A stretch of DNA of 64,000 bases from Planctomycetia bacterium (GCA_016191115.1 JACPPG010000002.1:1-64000); one strand, 5' to 3'. Counted from the stretch's first letter, positions 9,098-17,294 are shown. Numbers and translations: made by a program. The notes: generated by a model from the letters alone, not told the origin.

Positions 9098-9738
9098 GCG
9101 GCTTTCTCCCATGGTCAAAGACGTGCCAATCGCTTCGGCTAGCCGCGCCAGGCACAAGTGCACCAGCAGCGCCATGTCGCATGAATTGGTGGCAACACCC
9201 TACTATGCGGGTGCTCTTCCCATGTCTGAAAAACTCCGCCGAACGTTGCTCCTGTTCACCCGCCACTCGATTCCCGCAGCGCGTGAGGACATGCTAGGGT
9301 TGGGGGCGTCCTACTCAAGCTGGTAGGAGGATCTAATGTGCCGATGGGTGACCGGTTTTGCGCCGGCTGACAGCCAAGTCCCTCAGAATCTGATGCTTAG
9401 ACGGCTGGTGCTGCGGGCCATTTTGGCGAATGGTGGTTGCCAAAGCAAGCAACCGGTCTTGATACACCGACCCAAAACTGAGGGATTCAAAAGCGACGCT
9501 GAATATCACGCTGCGGCAACGCGGAGTGCGATCTCGTCTTCGACAGCGAGGTCCGGCAACGTCTAAATTTCGGCCGAAAACGCGCCAGAATCGAGTGAGC
9601 GGCCGCCGTTAGCTTGGCACGGGCCCGATTCTCGGCTTTCTCTCGCCAATTTCGGTTCGATTGACAAGTCACGTGGCCAAAGCTCTTCCGGCGGATCGGA
9701 CGCAAGCCCCACCGCGCGCACATCGAAAGGAGGTTCCC
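9098..9738. other. Intergenic region between the cas operon and the next operon
   Basis: This divergent 641-nt region should hold the promoters of both operons. A 76-codon ORF at 9336-9566 (plus) has a good GGAGG 6 nt before its ATG, but its codon use is mixed, it resembles nothing I know, and it has no clear domain, so it is left as a doubtful small gene. AAAGGAGG at 9726-9733 serves the next gene. Confidence 0.5.
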
Positions 9739-9939
9739 ATCATCACTCTGGTCCTCTTGAGTTGTTCCGTCCTGGTCCTGGTGCTCGTCCTGCTGCTTGT
9801 CCGCGAGGTCCGGCTCAGACGGGCGCTCGAAGCCCTGTTGCGTCGTCTGTTGAATCATTGGAGGTCCGCCCATGCCGCCAACAAAGATCCCCATCAAGAC
9901 ACTGACGTTACTCGCGGTCATCCTGGCAAGCGGCTGTAG
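9739..9939 (+). CDS. Small single-span membrane protein with apparent ATC start
   Basis: From 9739 the frame encodes about 66 residues: a hydrophobic span (ITLVLLSCSVLVLVLVLLLV) followed by a strongly basic tail (REVRLRRALEALLRRLL). A very good ribosome-binding site, AAAGGAGG, ends 5 nt before an ATC codon, and no ATG, GTG or TTG is at a suitable distance. The frame also extends upstream to a TTG at 9661 that lacks such a site. The 3' end overlaps the next gene by 68 nt. It could be a genuine small anchor protein, a gene that lost its ATG, or a leader. Function is unknown. Confidence 0.4.
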   Translation: MITLVLLSCSVLVLVLVLLLVREVRLRRALEALLRRLLNHWRSAHAANKDPHQDTDVTRGHPGKRL

Positions 9940-10444
9940 CTCGGACGAGCGTCTCGTCCACCATGTCGAGACGGCTAGCGAGCGACAAGCCGAACAGAAC
10001 CGCCAGATCGCCCATCAAAACCACGAGCTGGCCGAAGCCACAAACAACCTGATCGAGGCCGACGCCATTGCCCGCAAAGAAACCCTCTCTCTGCAGCGGG
10101 GGCTGCAAGTCGAGCAGTTCCGGATCGGCCAGCAGCGCGACGAGCTGGAGGCCGAACGCCGACAGGTTTCTGAGCAGCGGCACCGCGAATCAATCCTCGC
10201 CGCCGTCTTGAGCGATCTCGGGCTTACGCTCGCCTGCCTGTTGCCGCTTGTGCTTTGCGCGTATCTGCTGCATGGGCTGCGGCACGAACCGAGCGACCGG
10301 GAACTGAGCGACTTGCTGGTCGCGGAGTTAGCCTCCGACACGCCAATGCTTCTTCCACCGTACAGTCCGCCAAATTCACCGACACTAGCTCTGACGGCCG
10401 ACGAGCATAATGCGGCCCCAGACCAAGGAGGACAGGAGCCATGA
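9872..10444 (+). CDS. Coiled-coil lipoprotein, function unknown
   Basis: This 190-residue protein begins with a lipoprotein signal peptide ending in the lipobox LASGC (Cys22). It is followed by a long Glu/Gln/Arg-rich helical region, likely a coiled coil, at about 30-105, then a hydrophobic span (LGLTLACLLPLVLCAYLL) at about 112-130 and a polar tail. TTGGAGG lies 7 nt before the ATG. With a lipid anchor and a second membrane span it may form a hairpin-like membrane-bound rod. It is the second gene of an operon whose later members look like DNA-processing proteins. I recognise no named family. Confidence 0.8.
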   Translation: MPPTKIPIKTLTLLAVILASGCSSDERLVHHVETASERQAEQNRQIAHQNHELAEATNNLIEADAIARKETLSLQRGLQVEQFRIGQQRDELEAERRQVSEQRHRESILAAVLSDLGLTLACLLPLVLCAYLLHGLRHEPSDRELSDLLVAELASDTPMLLPPYSPPNSPTLALTADEHNAAPDQGGQEP

Positions 10445-10890
10445 GAATCGGGTTGGGCACTTATTCGTCGGAAGACTACAACGCCGATTGCGACTACGCG
10501 TTGGTCGACCTCACGCCGGCATTGGCAAAGCGGATCCTGGCCCGCATGGACCTGGCGGCCAGGCTACACCGCGACGACATCTCGCTCCACGAGCTGTACT
10601 TTTGGAACGCAGAGGCCGAGTTCTTCTCCACGCCGGACGACGCACTGACCGAGCAACTGCCGGACGCGAGCGATGGGCACGTGATCCTGCCCGAGGGACT
10701 CGAGATCCCCGCCGATTGCTTTCAGCGGACCGAGTACGACCACATGATCGTCAATACGGTCGGCGAGGAGTGCGAGGTCTTCTGGCGGTCGAGTCCCAAA
10801 AACGTGTTCATCGAGATCACGACGGCCAGCCTGCCGCGGGAGTTGATCGAGCAGATCGCGCGTGGTTTGCAGCCGTCCTCGCGACCTTGA
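10441..10890 (+). CDS. Hypothetical protein
   Basis: This 149-residue soluble, acidic protein starts with MRIGLGTYSSEDYNADCDYALVDLTP. It overlaps the upstream stop by an ATGA junction and has AAGGAGG a few bases further upstream, so translation is coupled to the lipoprotein gene. No motif is recognised. Conserved-looking blocks are the N-terminal DYALVDLTPALAKRIL and the C-terminal NVFIEITTASLPRELIEQI. Similar small proteins occur beside DUF1257 genes in planctomycetes as I recall them, but I can assign no activity. Confidence 0.75.
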   Translation: MRIGLGTYSSEDYNADCDYALVDLTPALAKRILARMDLAARLHRDDISLHELYFWNAEAEFFSTPDDALTEQLPDASDGHVILPEGLEIPADCFQRTEYDHMIVNTVGEECEVFWRSSPKNVFIEITTASLPRELIEQIARGLQPSSRP

Positions 10891-10901
10891 TCCATTGCGC
10901 G

Positions 10902-10915
10902 AAGACGCGCGTCTT
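10902..10915. promoter_or_regulatory. 14-bp perfect palindrome in an intra-operon gap
   Basis: AAGACGCGCGTCTT reads the same on both strands and lies 12 nt after the stop of the upstream gene, within the only sizeable gap (about 147 nt) of this operon. A palindrome without a loop is more typical of a dimeric regulator site than of a terminator. No -10/-35 pair is evident nearby. Confidence 0.3.
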
Positions 10916-11037
10916 TCTGGTCGCGTTCGCAAGCGACGGCGGGCAGCTCTTTCAGTCGCGCTACGCATGCGCGGTCTTGGGGTGGGTGTCGCCGATCGCC
11001 CTGCAACAGCACCTTCGTCACGAAAGGAGTCCACGTA

Positions 11038-11409
11038 TTGAGCCACATTGCCGAAATCAAAACCGAAGTGCGTGACACGGCGGCCGTCGAGGCCGCTTGT
11101 CGCCGTCTCGGCCTCGCGCAGCCCACGCAGCAAACCGTCCGTCTTTTCAGCGGCGAAGTCACGGGACTGGCCATCGCGTTACCGGGCTGGCGATACGCCG
11201 TCATTTGCGACGTCGCAAGCGGCGCGATCCGCTACGACAATTTCAGCGGCCACTGGGGCGACCAAAGGCAGCTCGATCGGTTCCTGCAGGCGTACGCCGT
11301 CGAAAAGGCACGCATCGAGGCCCGCAAAAAAGGCCACAACGTCACCGAGCATCTTCTGGCTGACGGCTCGATCCGCCTCTCGATTCAGGTTGCCGGAGGT
11401 GCCGCATGA
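11038..11409 (+). CDS. DUF1257 (Ycf35-like) protein
   Basis: This 123-residue protein starts at a TTG with AAAGGAG about 9 nt upstream. MSHIAEIKTEVRDTAAVEAACRRLGL, the central YAVICDVASGAIRYDNFSGHWGD and the tail ARKKGHNVTEHLLADGSIRLSIQ are the hallmark of DUF1257, homologous to the algal plastid protein Ycf35. Its function is unknown. Together with the DUF2997 gene that overlaps its stop, it forms a pair found widely in cyanobacteria and planctomycetes, often near AAA ATPases; no ATPase is next to it here. Confidence 0.85.
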   Translation: MSHIAEIKTEVRDTAAVEAACRRLGLAQPTQQTVRLFSGEVTGLAIALPGWRYAVICDVASGAIRYDNFSGHWGDQRQLDRFLQAYAVEKARIEARKKGHNVTEHLLADGSIRLSIQVAGGAA

Positions 11410-11600
11410 CGCGAATCATCGAGATCACCATCTCACCCACCGGCCAGACGACCGTCCAGACCAAGGGTTTTGTCGGTCCCTCCTGCCGCCAGGCCAGCCG
11501 CTTCATCGAAGAGGCCCTTGGGCAGCGGGCCGGCGAAACGCTCACGGCGGAGTTCCATCAAGCGGCCGACGTTCAGCAGGCCCAACAGCAGCGGAACTGA
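11406..11600 (+). CDS. DUF2997 small protein
   Basis: This 64-residue protein begins at an ATGA junction with the DUF1257 gene. MTRIIEITISPTGQTTVQTKGF followed by the GPSCRQASRFIEEALG helix is the DUF2997 pattern. Its function is unknown, and the constant pairing with DUF1257 suggests that the two act together. The C-terminal tail is rich in Gln. Confidence 0.8.
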   Translation: MTRIIEITISPTGQTTVQTKGFVGPSCRQASRFIEEALGQRAGETLTAEFHQAADVQQAQQQRN

Positions 11601-11654
11601 CCGCCTGGCCGCAGTTTCGGTTCTTTCCTTCGTCTCCGTCCTGGAGAATCCCAT

Positions 11655-12956
11655 ATGAAGACACGCGCAGGCGTGTGGGCGCGCCTGCGTGCGTTCCTAC
11701 TCCGCCGCAATGATCCTCTAGTCCCCGACACAACCATCGGCCCTGATCGCAGCAGGCCGGTGCTGGTCAACGTTGAAGGCGCCAACGACATCGAGTTTCT
11801 ACGACGGACAAGCGCCATCTTGCACCGGGCCGACAACTCGATCGTCGACCTGGCCGAGCTGGAGCAACGGCGCCGTCTCGTGTTTCTTTCCTTTGGAGGC
11901 GGCGATCTGCGGTCGTGGGCCTTCCGCCTGGCCGCGCTCGGTCATCCCGAGTTCCATCTCTACGACCGTGAGACGCCGCCAACTAGCGAACTCCGACGCC
12001 AGGTGGTCGAAGTGCTCAACTTCCGCGGTAACTGCCGTGCTTTTCTGACCGGCAAGCGCGCCGTGGAAAACTATCTACACCCAGACGCCGTCCGCGTGAG
12101 CCTCTCCTGGCTGGGTGTCCGCAAGACGCTCACCCCCGAACAAAAAGCCCAGGCCGCCGAGTCGTTTGGCGCCGAGGGGGAGTTCCTGTCGGCCGGCAAG
12201 AAGCTGCTCGACACCCGCCATCCGGCGTTCAAGGCGGTGACCAGCGTCCGCACGCGACTGCTTTCGTTCTGGAAGGGGATTACGCTGCCATATCCCGAGT
12301 CTGGCATCCGATTGATCCGCCAGGCCGACATCGCCAGCTTCGATGTGCAGATGACCACGCTCAAGGCCGAGCTCGATGAAGCGGTCGAACGATTGGACGC
12401 GCATTACGCGGAACTCAAGTCGGCAGCACGAGCGAGGCTGGGCACGCTCTACAACCCGGCCGACTATCCGCAGTCGCTGCGGCGGTTGTTCAGTGTCGAG
12501 TGGGACTATCCGTCGGTCGAGCCGCCCAACTATTTGCAGCAGCTCAGCCCCGAGTTGTTTGCGCAGGAGCAGGCCCGTGTAGCAGCACGCTTCGACGAAG
12601 CCGTGCGGCTGGCCGAAGAAGCGTTCACGAGCGAGCTCTCAAAACTCGTCTCGCACCTGGCCGAACGGCTGAGCGGCACGGAAGACGGCAAACCCAAGAT
12701 CTTTCGCGATTCGGCGGTCGGCAACCTGGCCGAGTTCTTCGATCGCTTTCGCACGCTCAACGTGCGATCGAGCCAGGACCTTGACGACTTGGTCGACCGC
12801 GTGCAGCGATTGGTCCGTGGCGTCGAACCGCAGGAACTACGCTCTTCCGAATCGCTACGGGAACACATGGCCACGCAACTGGCTGGCGTTCAGTCGGTGC
12901 TCGACGGCCTCCTGGTGGACCGGCCCCGACGGAACATCCTGAGGAGCCCGAAATGA
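11655..12956 (+). CDS. TOPRIM-domain protein fused to a conserved helical domain
   Basis: This is a 433-residue protein. Residues 35-145 look like an OLD/DUF4435-type TOPRIM fold: VNVEGANDIEFL (Glu41, Asp45), a GGGDL turn at 81-85, YDRET with Asp104 and Glu106, and KRAVENYL with Glu138. TOPRIM domains use such acidic residues for metal-dependent DNA cleavage or strand passage. Residues from about 190 onward form a helical region ending VDRPRR that resembles, from memory, stand-alone planctomycete proteins encoded beside clamp-like genes. I infer a fusion. The ATG at 11655 has no strong ribosome-binding site. The gene ends in an ATGA overlap with the next. Activity is untested; the TOPRIM call is moderately sure. 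Confidence 0.7.
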   Translation: MKTRAGVWARLRAFLLRRNDPLVPDTTIGPDRSRPVLVNVEGANDIEFLRRTSAILHRADNSIVDLAELEQRRRLVFLSFGGGDLRSWAFRLAALGHPEFHLYDRETPPTSELRRQVVEVLNFRGNCRAFLTGKRAVENYLHPDAVRVSLSWLGVRKTLTPEQKAQAAESFGAEGEFLSAGKKLLDTRHPAFKAVTSVRTRLLSFWKGITLPYPESGIRLIRQADIASFDVQMTTLKAELDEAVERLDAHYAELKSAARARLGTLYNPADYPQSLRRLFSVEWDYPSVEPPNYLQQLSPELFAQEQARVAARFDEAVRLAEEAFTSELSKLVSHLAERLSGTEDGKPKIFRDSAVGNLAEFFDRFRTLNVRSSQDLDDLVDRVQRLVRGVEPQELRSSESLREHMATQLAGVQSVLDGLLVDRPRRNILRSPK

Positions 12957-13261
12957 ATGCGCGGGCGCGCCATAGTAATAAGGACAAAAATCCAATGGAG
13001 ATTCTGGTCCTTCCGGGGGGATTGGTCCGCTGCCTCTATGACGAGGCGATTGACCTGGCGGAGCTAGGGCGGTTGACGATTGTGCGGGCCAGCCATGTCG
13101 AGCCGGATGCAGACGGCAACTGGTATGCAGACCTCGCGCCCGTCGGCGGTCCGAAGCTTGGACCCTACGCGCGACGAAGCGACGCGTTGGCTGCTGAGCA
13201 GAAGTGGCTCGAAGCGAACCACATTTGTCGCGTTCATTGCGAAGGTGCTGCTCCTGTTTGA
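12953..13261 (+). CDS. Small conserved hypothetical protein
   Basis: This 102-residue protein starts at an ATG overlapping the upstream stop, with GAGGAG about 7 nt before it. A shorter form from Met15 (12995) is possible and would match better the small planctomycete proteins I recall, which start near ILVLPGGLVRCLYDEAIDL. The core VRASHVEPDADGNWYADLAPVGGP followed by the LGPYARRSDALAAEQKWL helix is well formed. Function is unknown; it belongs to the DUF1257/clamp-like cluster. Confidence 0.75.
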   Translation: MNARARHSNKDKNPMEILVLPGGLVRCLYDEAIDLAELGRLTIVRASHVEPDADGNWYADLAPVGGPKLGPYARRSDALAAEQKWLEANHICRVHCEGAAPV

Positions 13262-13286
13262 GGAGCCATTCACCGCGCAATAAAAG

Positions 13287-13320
13287 AGCCCGTCACGGTG
13301 GGGCAGGAACCGGACGGGCT
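13287..13320 (+). terminator. 8-bp inverted repeat, possible attenuator or terminator
   Basis: AGCCCGTC and GACGGGCT are perfectly complementary around an 18-nt loop, 26 nt after the stop of the preceding gene. No run of T follows, so an intrinsic terminator is doubtful; an RNA structure in the roughly 300-nt gap before the next gene is as likely. The rest of the gap (13321-13565) holds no gene I can support. Confidence 0.35.
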
Positions 13321-13565
13321 GATGTACTACCAGGGGCAGCACAGCGGAAGAATACCAAACCGCAGCCGCCACTACAAACAAATTCTTCCGCGGTTTTTTC
13401 GCCGCTAGCGCCGGCAGACGCATCACAGCGAGGCTAGCGACAGTGAGGGGGGGATCGGCGCGTTTCGGTCTCGCCAATTGCCTCCACCTTTTCCACCGCC
13501 CTTTGGTCACCCCACCCGGGGCATTTGTCGGCATTACTCTTTGTCACCAAATGGAAAGGATTGCC

Positions 13566-13775
13566 ATGACCCAGGCCCAACTAGAGCGTGAGGTCGCCCG
13601 CGCGACCGGTGAATCTGTCAGCACCATCCGCCACCGCGGCTTCAGCATCGTCGACATGCCCGCGATCAAACTGCTCGACGATCCGGCTTCGGCGCAGACC
13701 GTCGATTGGGAGGCGATCGACGAAGCGCGCATCGCCCTGTTCCCGGACCGGACCAGGCGGCGGATGGCCGCGTGA
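13566..13775 (+). CDS. Small conserved hypothetical protein
   Basis: This 69-residue protein begins MTQAQLEREVARATGESVSTIRHRGFSIVD and ends in a basic tail. The first 30 residues read like a short helix-turn-helix-like segment, but I would not call it DNA-binding on this alone. GGAAAGGA lies about 6 nt before the ATG. Similar 60-80 residue proteins are familiar from planctomycete genomes beside clamp-like genes. A longer in-frame extension to 13443 lacks a start signal and is not used. Confidence 0.7.
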   Translation: MTQAQLEREVARATGESVSTIRHRGFSIVDMPAIKLLDDPASAQTVDWEAIDEARIALFPDRTRRRMAA

Positions 13776-13824
13776 CCAACCGGTCGGCTCAGTATTTCAC
13801 CTCTTCACACCAGGAGGTCATTCC

Positions 13825-15264
13825 TTGATATCGATCCCTCGAACGTTCATCCGGCAACTGCGCGCTGTCCTGCGGCGTGCCGGCATCAAGTCCAGCGCAC
13901 TCGGCGGATACGGCCACCGACTGCTCTTTCAAGCCACCCCGGACAAACTGACCATTCGTGCCTTGTCGCTGGACGTGGCCATCGAGTGCTTTGTCATCGG
14001 TAGCTTCGACGAAGAGCAACTCATCGTTCCCCTCGAATTCCTGGAGGATTGGCAAGGCCGCGTGGATGATCCAGTGATTTTGGAGCGACGCGGCAAGGAC
14101 CGGTTCAGCGCCAGTTGGTCCGACGGCCGCATCCCACAACGGGCCGAGTATGCGACCGAGCCTTTGCCCAAAGGATGGAAGTTTCCAGAAGTTCCTAGCG
14201 ACCTGCACGCCAATCCATCGTCGCTGTGGGCCGCCCTGCGCGACGCAGCCAAGATCACAGACGCGGGCTCGTCGCGGTATTCCCTCGGTTGCATCCAGCT
14301 CCGCGGTGACCGGGGCCAGCTTGTGGCCACCGATGGCCGCCAGGTGCTGATGCAAGAGGGTTTTGACTTCTCTTGGGAAGGGGAGCTGCTTGTGCCGCCG
14401 TTGGGTGTGCTTGGGTGCCGGGAACTGGCCCATGATTCCGGCGTCGCCGTTGGCCACACCGACGACTGGGCCGTCTTTGGCATCGGCAACTGGACCATCT
14501 GGTCACGGATCAACAAAGAGGGGCGGTTCCCGCGCGTGGACGACATCGTGCAACCGATGGATCGGGCGATCGCCACAGCCAGCTTGGTGCCAAGAGACGC
14601 CGAGTTTTTGGCCGCGTCGATTCACCGCCTTCCCGGCGACAAGGATTTTGGTCAGGCGGTCACACTCGACCTCGACAGCCGGGTGGTCTTACGGGCCAAG
14701 TCGGAAGACTGTCCGATCACTACGGAACTGGTGCTGTCGCAATCGGCAACCACCGGCGAGCCCGTCCGCGTCAACATGAACCGCAGCTTTCTGGCCCGCG
14801 CAATCGAGCTGGGTTTCAACGAGCTGCACGTCTTTGGGCCGACGACGCCCATTCAGTGCCGCGACGACCACAGGACGTACCTGTGGGCGGTGCTCGATCA
14901 CGAAAGCGCCTTGCCCGCCGTACCGAATGCAATACGGATCGACTCGGCGACGGCCGCTCCACCATCCCTCACCAAACAACGAAAGAACCGAGTTCCCATG
15001 CCTCGCACTCAACCAACGGCGCCGGCTGGCGCCGATGATACGCTGGCGAGCCGGCCGACCGAGGTTGCCGCCACGCAATCAGACCGCGAAGAAACGTCGG
15101 TGACCGTGAGTCCCATCCAGCAGGCAGTTGTCTTGCGGCAGTCGCTCGCCGCGGCCCTGGGACAGGCCAACAAGTTGATCCGTCAGCTCAAGCGACAGAA
15201 GCGGCAGTCCAAACTCGTCGAATCGACACTCGCCTCGCTCCGCGAGTTGCACGACGCAGCCTAA
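13825..15264 (+). CDS. Divergent DNA polymerase III beta-clamp-like protein
   Basis: This 479-residue protein starts at a TTG with AGGAGGT 7 nt upstream. Three roughly equal alpha/beta segments fill residues 1-370. The second contains LRGDRGQLVATDGRQVLMQEG followed by FSWEGELLVPPLGVLG, and then RFPRVDDIV, reminiscent of the clamp motifs ATDGHRL and FPDY. The tail from about 390 is a Pro/Ala linker and a basic coiled coil (QANKLIRQLKRQKRQSKLVE). From the pattern I infer a sliding-clamp fold used by an element-specific DNA machinery; the resemblance is at fold level and needs a profile search. The chromosomal dnaN is not in this window. Confidence 0.6.
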   Translation: MISIPRTFIRQLRAVLRRAGIKSSALGGYGHRLLFQATPDKLTIRALSLDVAIECFVIGSFDEEQLIVPLEFLEDWQGRVDDPVILERRGKDRFSASWSDGRIPQRAEYATEPLPKGWKFPEVPSDLHANPSSLWAALRDAAKITDAGSSRYSLGCIQLRGDRGQLVATDGRQVLMQEGFDFSWEGELLVPPLGVLGCRELAHDSGVAVGHTDDWAVFGIGNWTIWSRINKEGRFPRVDDIVQPMDRAIATASLVPRDAEFLAASIHRLPGDKDFGQAVTLDLDSRVVLRAKSEDCPITTELVLSQSATTGEPVRVNMNRSFLARAIELGFNELHVFGPTTPIQCRDDHRTYLWAVLDHESALPAVPNAIRIDSATAAPPSLTKQRKNRVPMPRTQPTAPAGADDTLASRPTEVAATQSDREETSVTVSPIQQAVVLRQSLAAALGQANKLIRQLKRQKRQSKLVESTLASLRELHDAA

Positions 15265-15318
15265 CTTGCGGTGCGGCGCCGCACTGGCCAGTTCACCATT
15301 CACTCCGAGGAACCCTCC

Positions 15319-15831
15319 ATGCCCCTCAAACTCAACGTGGGCCTCTCCAAAAAAGTCGGCCTGCCCGACTATGGGTCGCTGGGTGCAAGCTGCAACGTCG
15401 AGTATGAGCTCGGCGGCACGATCCCAGGGACAAACATGGACCGCTTCTACGAACAGGTCCGCGAGACCTTTGCGGCGTGCTCGAAAGCGGTGCATGACGA
15501 ACTGGCCCGACAACAAAACGCCAACGGTAGCAACACAGCCCGTCAGCCCGCTGCGCGCAGAAACGCTGCCGCTGAATCGTCGGCGAGCCCTGACAGCCGC
15601 AACGGCAATGGCCCTCGGGCCACCACCAAGCAGCTCGACTACGCCGGGCAATTGGCCGGCCAGATTCGCGGGCTGGGCGTGCGGCGACTGGAAACGCTCG
15701 TCACCCGAATGTTCGACAAGCCGCTCGCGGACCTGACGAGCCTGGAAGCCTCGAACCTGATCGACACTCTCAAGGACATCAAGGCCGGAAGGATCGACGG
15801 CGATGCGGCCTTGAGTGGAGCCGCCGCATGA
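15319..15831 (+). CDS. Conserved hypothetical protein, possible DNA-binding
   Basis: This is a 170-residue protein. Residues 1-65 (PLKLNVGLSKKVGLPDYGSLGASCNVEYEL) form a compact beta-rich domain, a low-complexity linker runs about 70-105, and a C-terminal helical domain TTKQLDYAGQLAGQIRGLGVRRLETL ends the protein. The layout of a folded domain plus flexible linker plus small helical domain recalls single-strand-binding accessory proteins, but no motif proves it. The ATG at 15319 follows GAGGAA; the upstream extension to 15271 is less likely. Its stop overlaps the nuclease start (ATGA), so the two are coupled. Confidence 0.7.
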   Translation: MPLKLNVGLSKKVGLPDYGSLGASCNVEYELGGTIPGTNMDRFYEQVRETFAACSKAVHDELARQQNANGSNTARQPAARRNAAAESSASPDSRNGNGPRATTKQLDYAGQLAGQIRGLGVRRLETLVTRMFDKPLADLTSLEASNLIDTLKDIKAGRIDGDAALSGAAA

Positions 15832-16664
15832 CCGTCGAACTCCTCGACTTCAAAACTCGTGACGAGCCGGCTGGTGTCTGGGACTACGTCAGCCCCAGCC
15901 GGCTCAATCTGTGGCTCAAGTGTCCGCTGGCTTTCAAGCTGCGGTACATCGACGGGGTAGTGACGCCCACATCGCCGGCCATGTTCGTCGGTCGCATGGT
16001 CCACCAGGCCCTGGAATGTTTTTACCGCCACCGGCAGATCGGGCTGGCAATCAACGCCGCCGAACTTAAGAAGCGACTGACCGAAGCGTGGGGGCCAGCG
16101 GCCGCCGCCGACAAGGTGGCCTTCAAATCACAGGCTGACGAGCAGACGTGCTCCAAACAAGCGAGCGACCTGGTGACTGCCTACCTGGCGCACTTGGCGA
16201 ACAATTCCGAGCCGCATCCGCTGGCCGTCGAGACGTCTGTCTCCGCGCCACTGGTCGATCCAATGACCGGCGAAGATCTGGGAATCCCGCTCGTGGGCGT
16301 GGTCGACCTCGTGCTGGCCAAAGAACCGGGGCCGCTGATCGTGGACTTCAAGACCACCTCGCGATCCACAGCGCCGCTGGCCGTGACCCATGAAGTGCAG
16401 CTTGGCGTGTACGCCTATCTCGTCAGGCACGCCTTGGGCCGGTGTGAGTCAGGTCTTGAAATCCGCCAACTGGTGAAGACCAAGACCGTCCAGGTCGCTT
16501 ACGCCTGGCACTCCCCGCGCAGCCCGCAACACACGCGGAGGCTCTTTGAGGTGATCCGCGCCTATCTGGATGACCTGGATCGCGGCCGGTTTGTGTTCCG
16601 GCCGGGGCTCGCCTGCCAGTCGTGCGAATACCGTGACGAGCACTGCCGTCGGTGGTGTGCCTGA
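15828..16664 (+). CDS. RecB/Cas4-like PD-(D/E)XK nuclease
   Basis: This is a 278-residue protein. It shows SPSRLNLWLKCPLAFKLRY, GRMVHQALE, the Asp of GVVDLVL, the catalytic IVDFKTT (D-x-K), a QLGVYAYLV helix, and a C-terminal cysteine set CQSCEYRDEHCRRWC that with an upstream Cys would bind an Fe-S cluster as in Cas4 and AddB. Such proteins act as single-strand exonucleases. It is the strongest functional anchor of this operon and argues for a DNA-processing role. It is distinct from the Cas4 domain of the nearby cas operon and is not part of that operon. Confidence 0.88.
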   Translation: MTVELLDFKTRDEPAGVWDYVSPSRLNLWLKCPLAFKLRYIDGVVTPTSPAMFVGRMVHQALECFYRHRQIGLAINAAELKKRLTEAWGPAAAADKVAFKSQADEQTCSKQASDLVTAYLAHLANNSEPHPLAVETSVSAPLVDPMTGEDLGIPLVGVVDLVLAKEPGPLIVDFKTTSRSTAPLAVTHEVQLGVYAYLVRHALGRCESGLEIRQLVKTKTVQVAYAWHSPRSPQHTRRLFEVIRAYLDDLDRGRFVFRPGLACQSCEYRDEHCRRWCA

Positions 16665-16725
16665 GCGACCGGCCGCCTGCCTGCTCGGAAGTCTCTCCCA
16701 CTGCCCACAACTCCAAGGAGACAAT

Positions 16726-17266
16726 ATGCCTGGATTGACCGTAACCGAGAAAGAACACTGGAAAGATCGCATTGCCCGCCGGATTGACAAGCGGATCGAG
16801 GCAATCTGTGCCGAAGAGCTGGGCTTCCTGGAACGCCTCCATGACGAGGCCCGGCGGCTCGCCGTCGCTCGGCCTTTCGGAGCTAGTGGCCGAGTCAAAA
16901 CAGGTCGAGAGCCAGAAGCAGCAGCTCACAAAACGCGAAGTGGAGCTCGAACGAGAGATGGCGGCCGTGATCCGCGGCGCTTTGCCGGACGCCGGCAGCC
17001 CATACTACCGACCGCACTGCGACGCCGAGCGGGCGATCAACCAGCGGCAGACCGTGCACGAGGAGGAGTTATTGGGCCAGACGGACCGCGGTCGGCGGAT
17101 CCTCAAGTTGCGCGAGGAGAGAGAGGGTTTACTTGACACTGTCTGGTTGGCGACGTCGCCAACGCAGATTCGCGCGCTTTGGTCGAAAGTGGGCGAACTG
17201 TTATGCGACGAACCGACGCAACTCCAGCGCGATGCCCTGGCGATTGAGCCGGTAACGGCCATGTAA
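16726..17266 (+). pseudogene. Frameshifted conserved coiled-coil protein
   Basis: AAGGAG precedes the ATG at 16726 and the frame reads MPGLTVTEKEHWKDRIARRI through DEARRLAVA. Near 16860-16875 the coding sense moves by one base to SLGLSELVAESKQVES, continuing to QRDALAIEPVTAM. Read together the two parts give one roughly 180-residue protein: a basic helix, a coiled coil, and a C-terminal domain with DTVWLATSPTQIRALWSKVGELL. Intact proteins of this plan are, as I recall, common in planctomycetes next to clamp-like genes. Either the gene is broken, frameshifting occurs, or the assembly has an error. Confidence 0.7.
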
Positions 17267-17294
17267 ACTCTGGGTCTGCTGCGGCCGGATTTAT

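Noticed and set aside
9336-9566. 76-codon gene with a good ribosome-binding site
   Set aside because: Mixed codon use, no motif and no resemblance; kept only as a remark in the intergenic entry.
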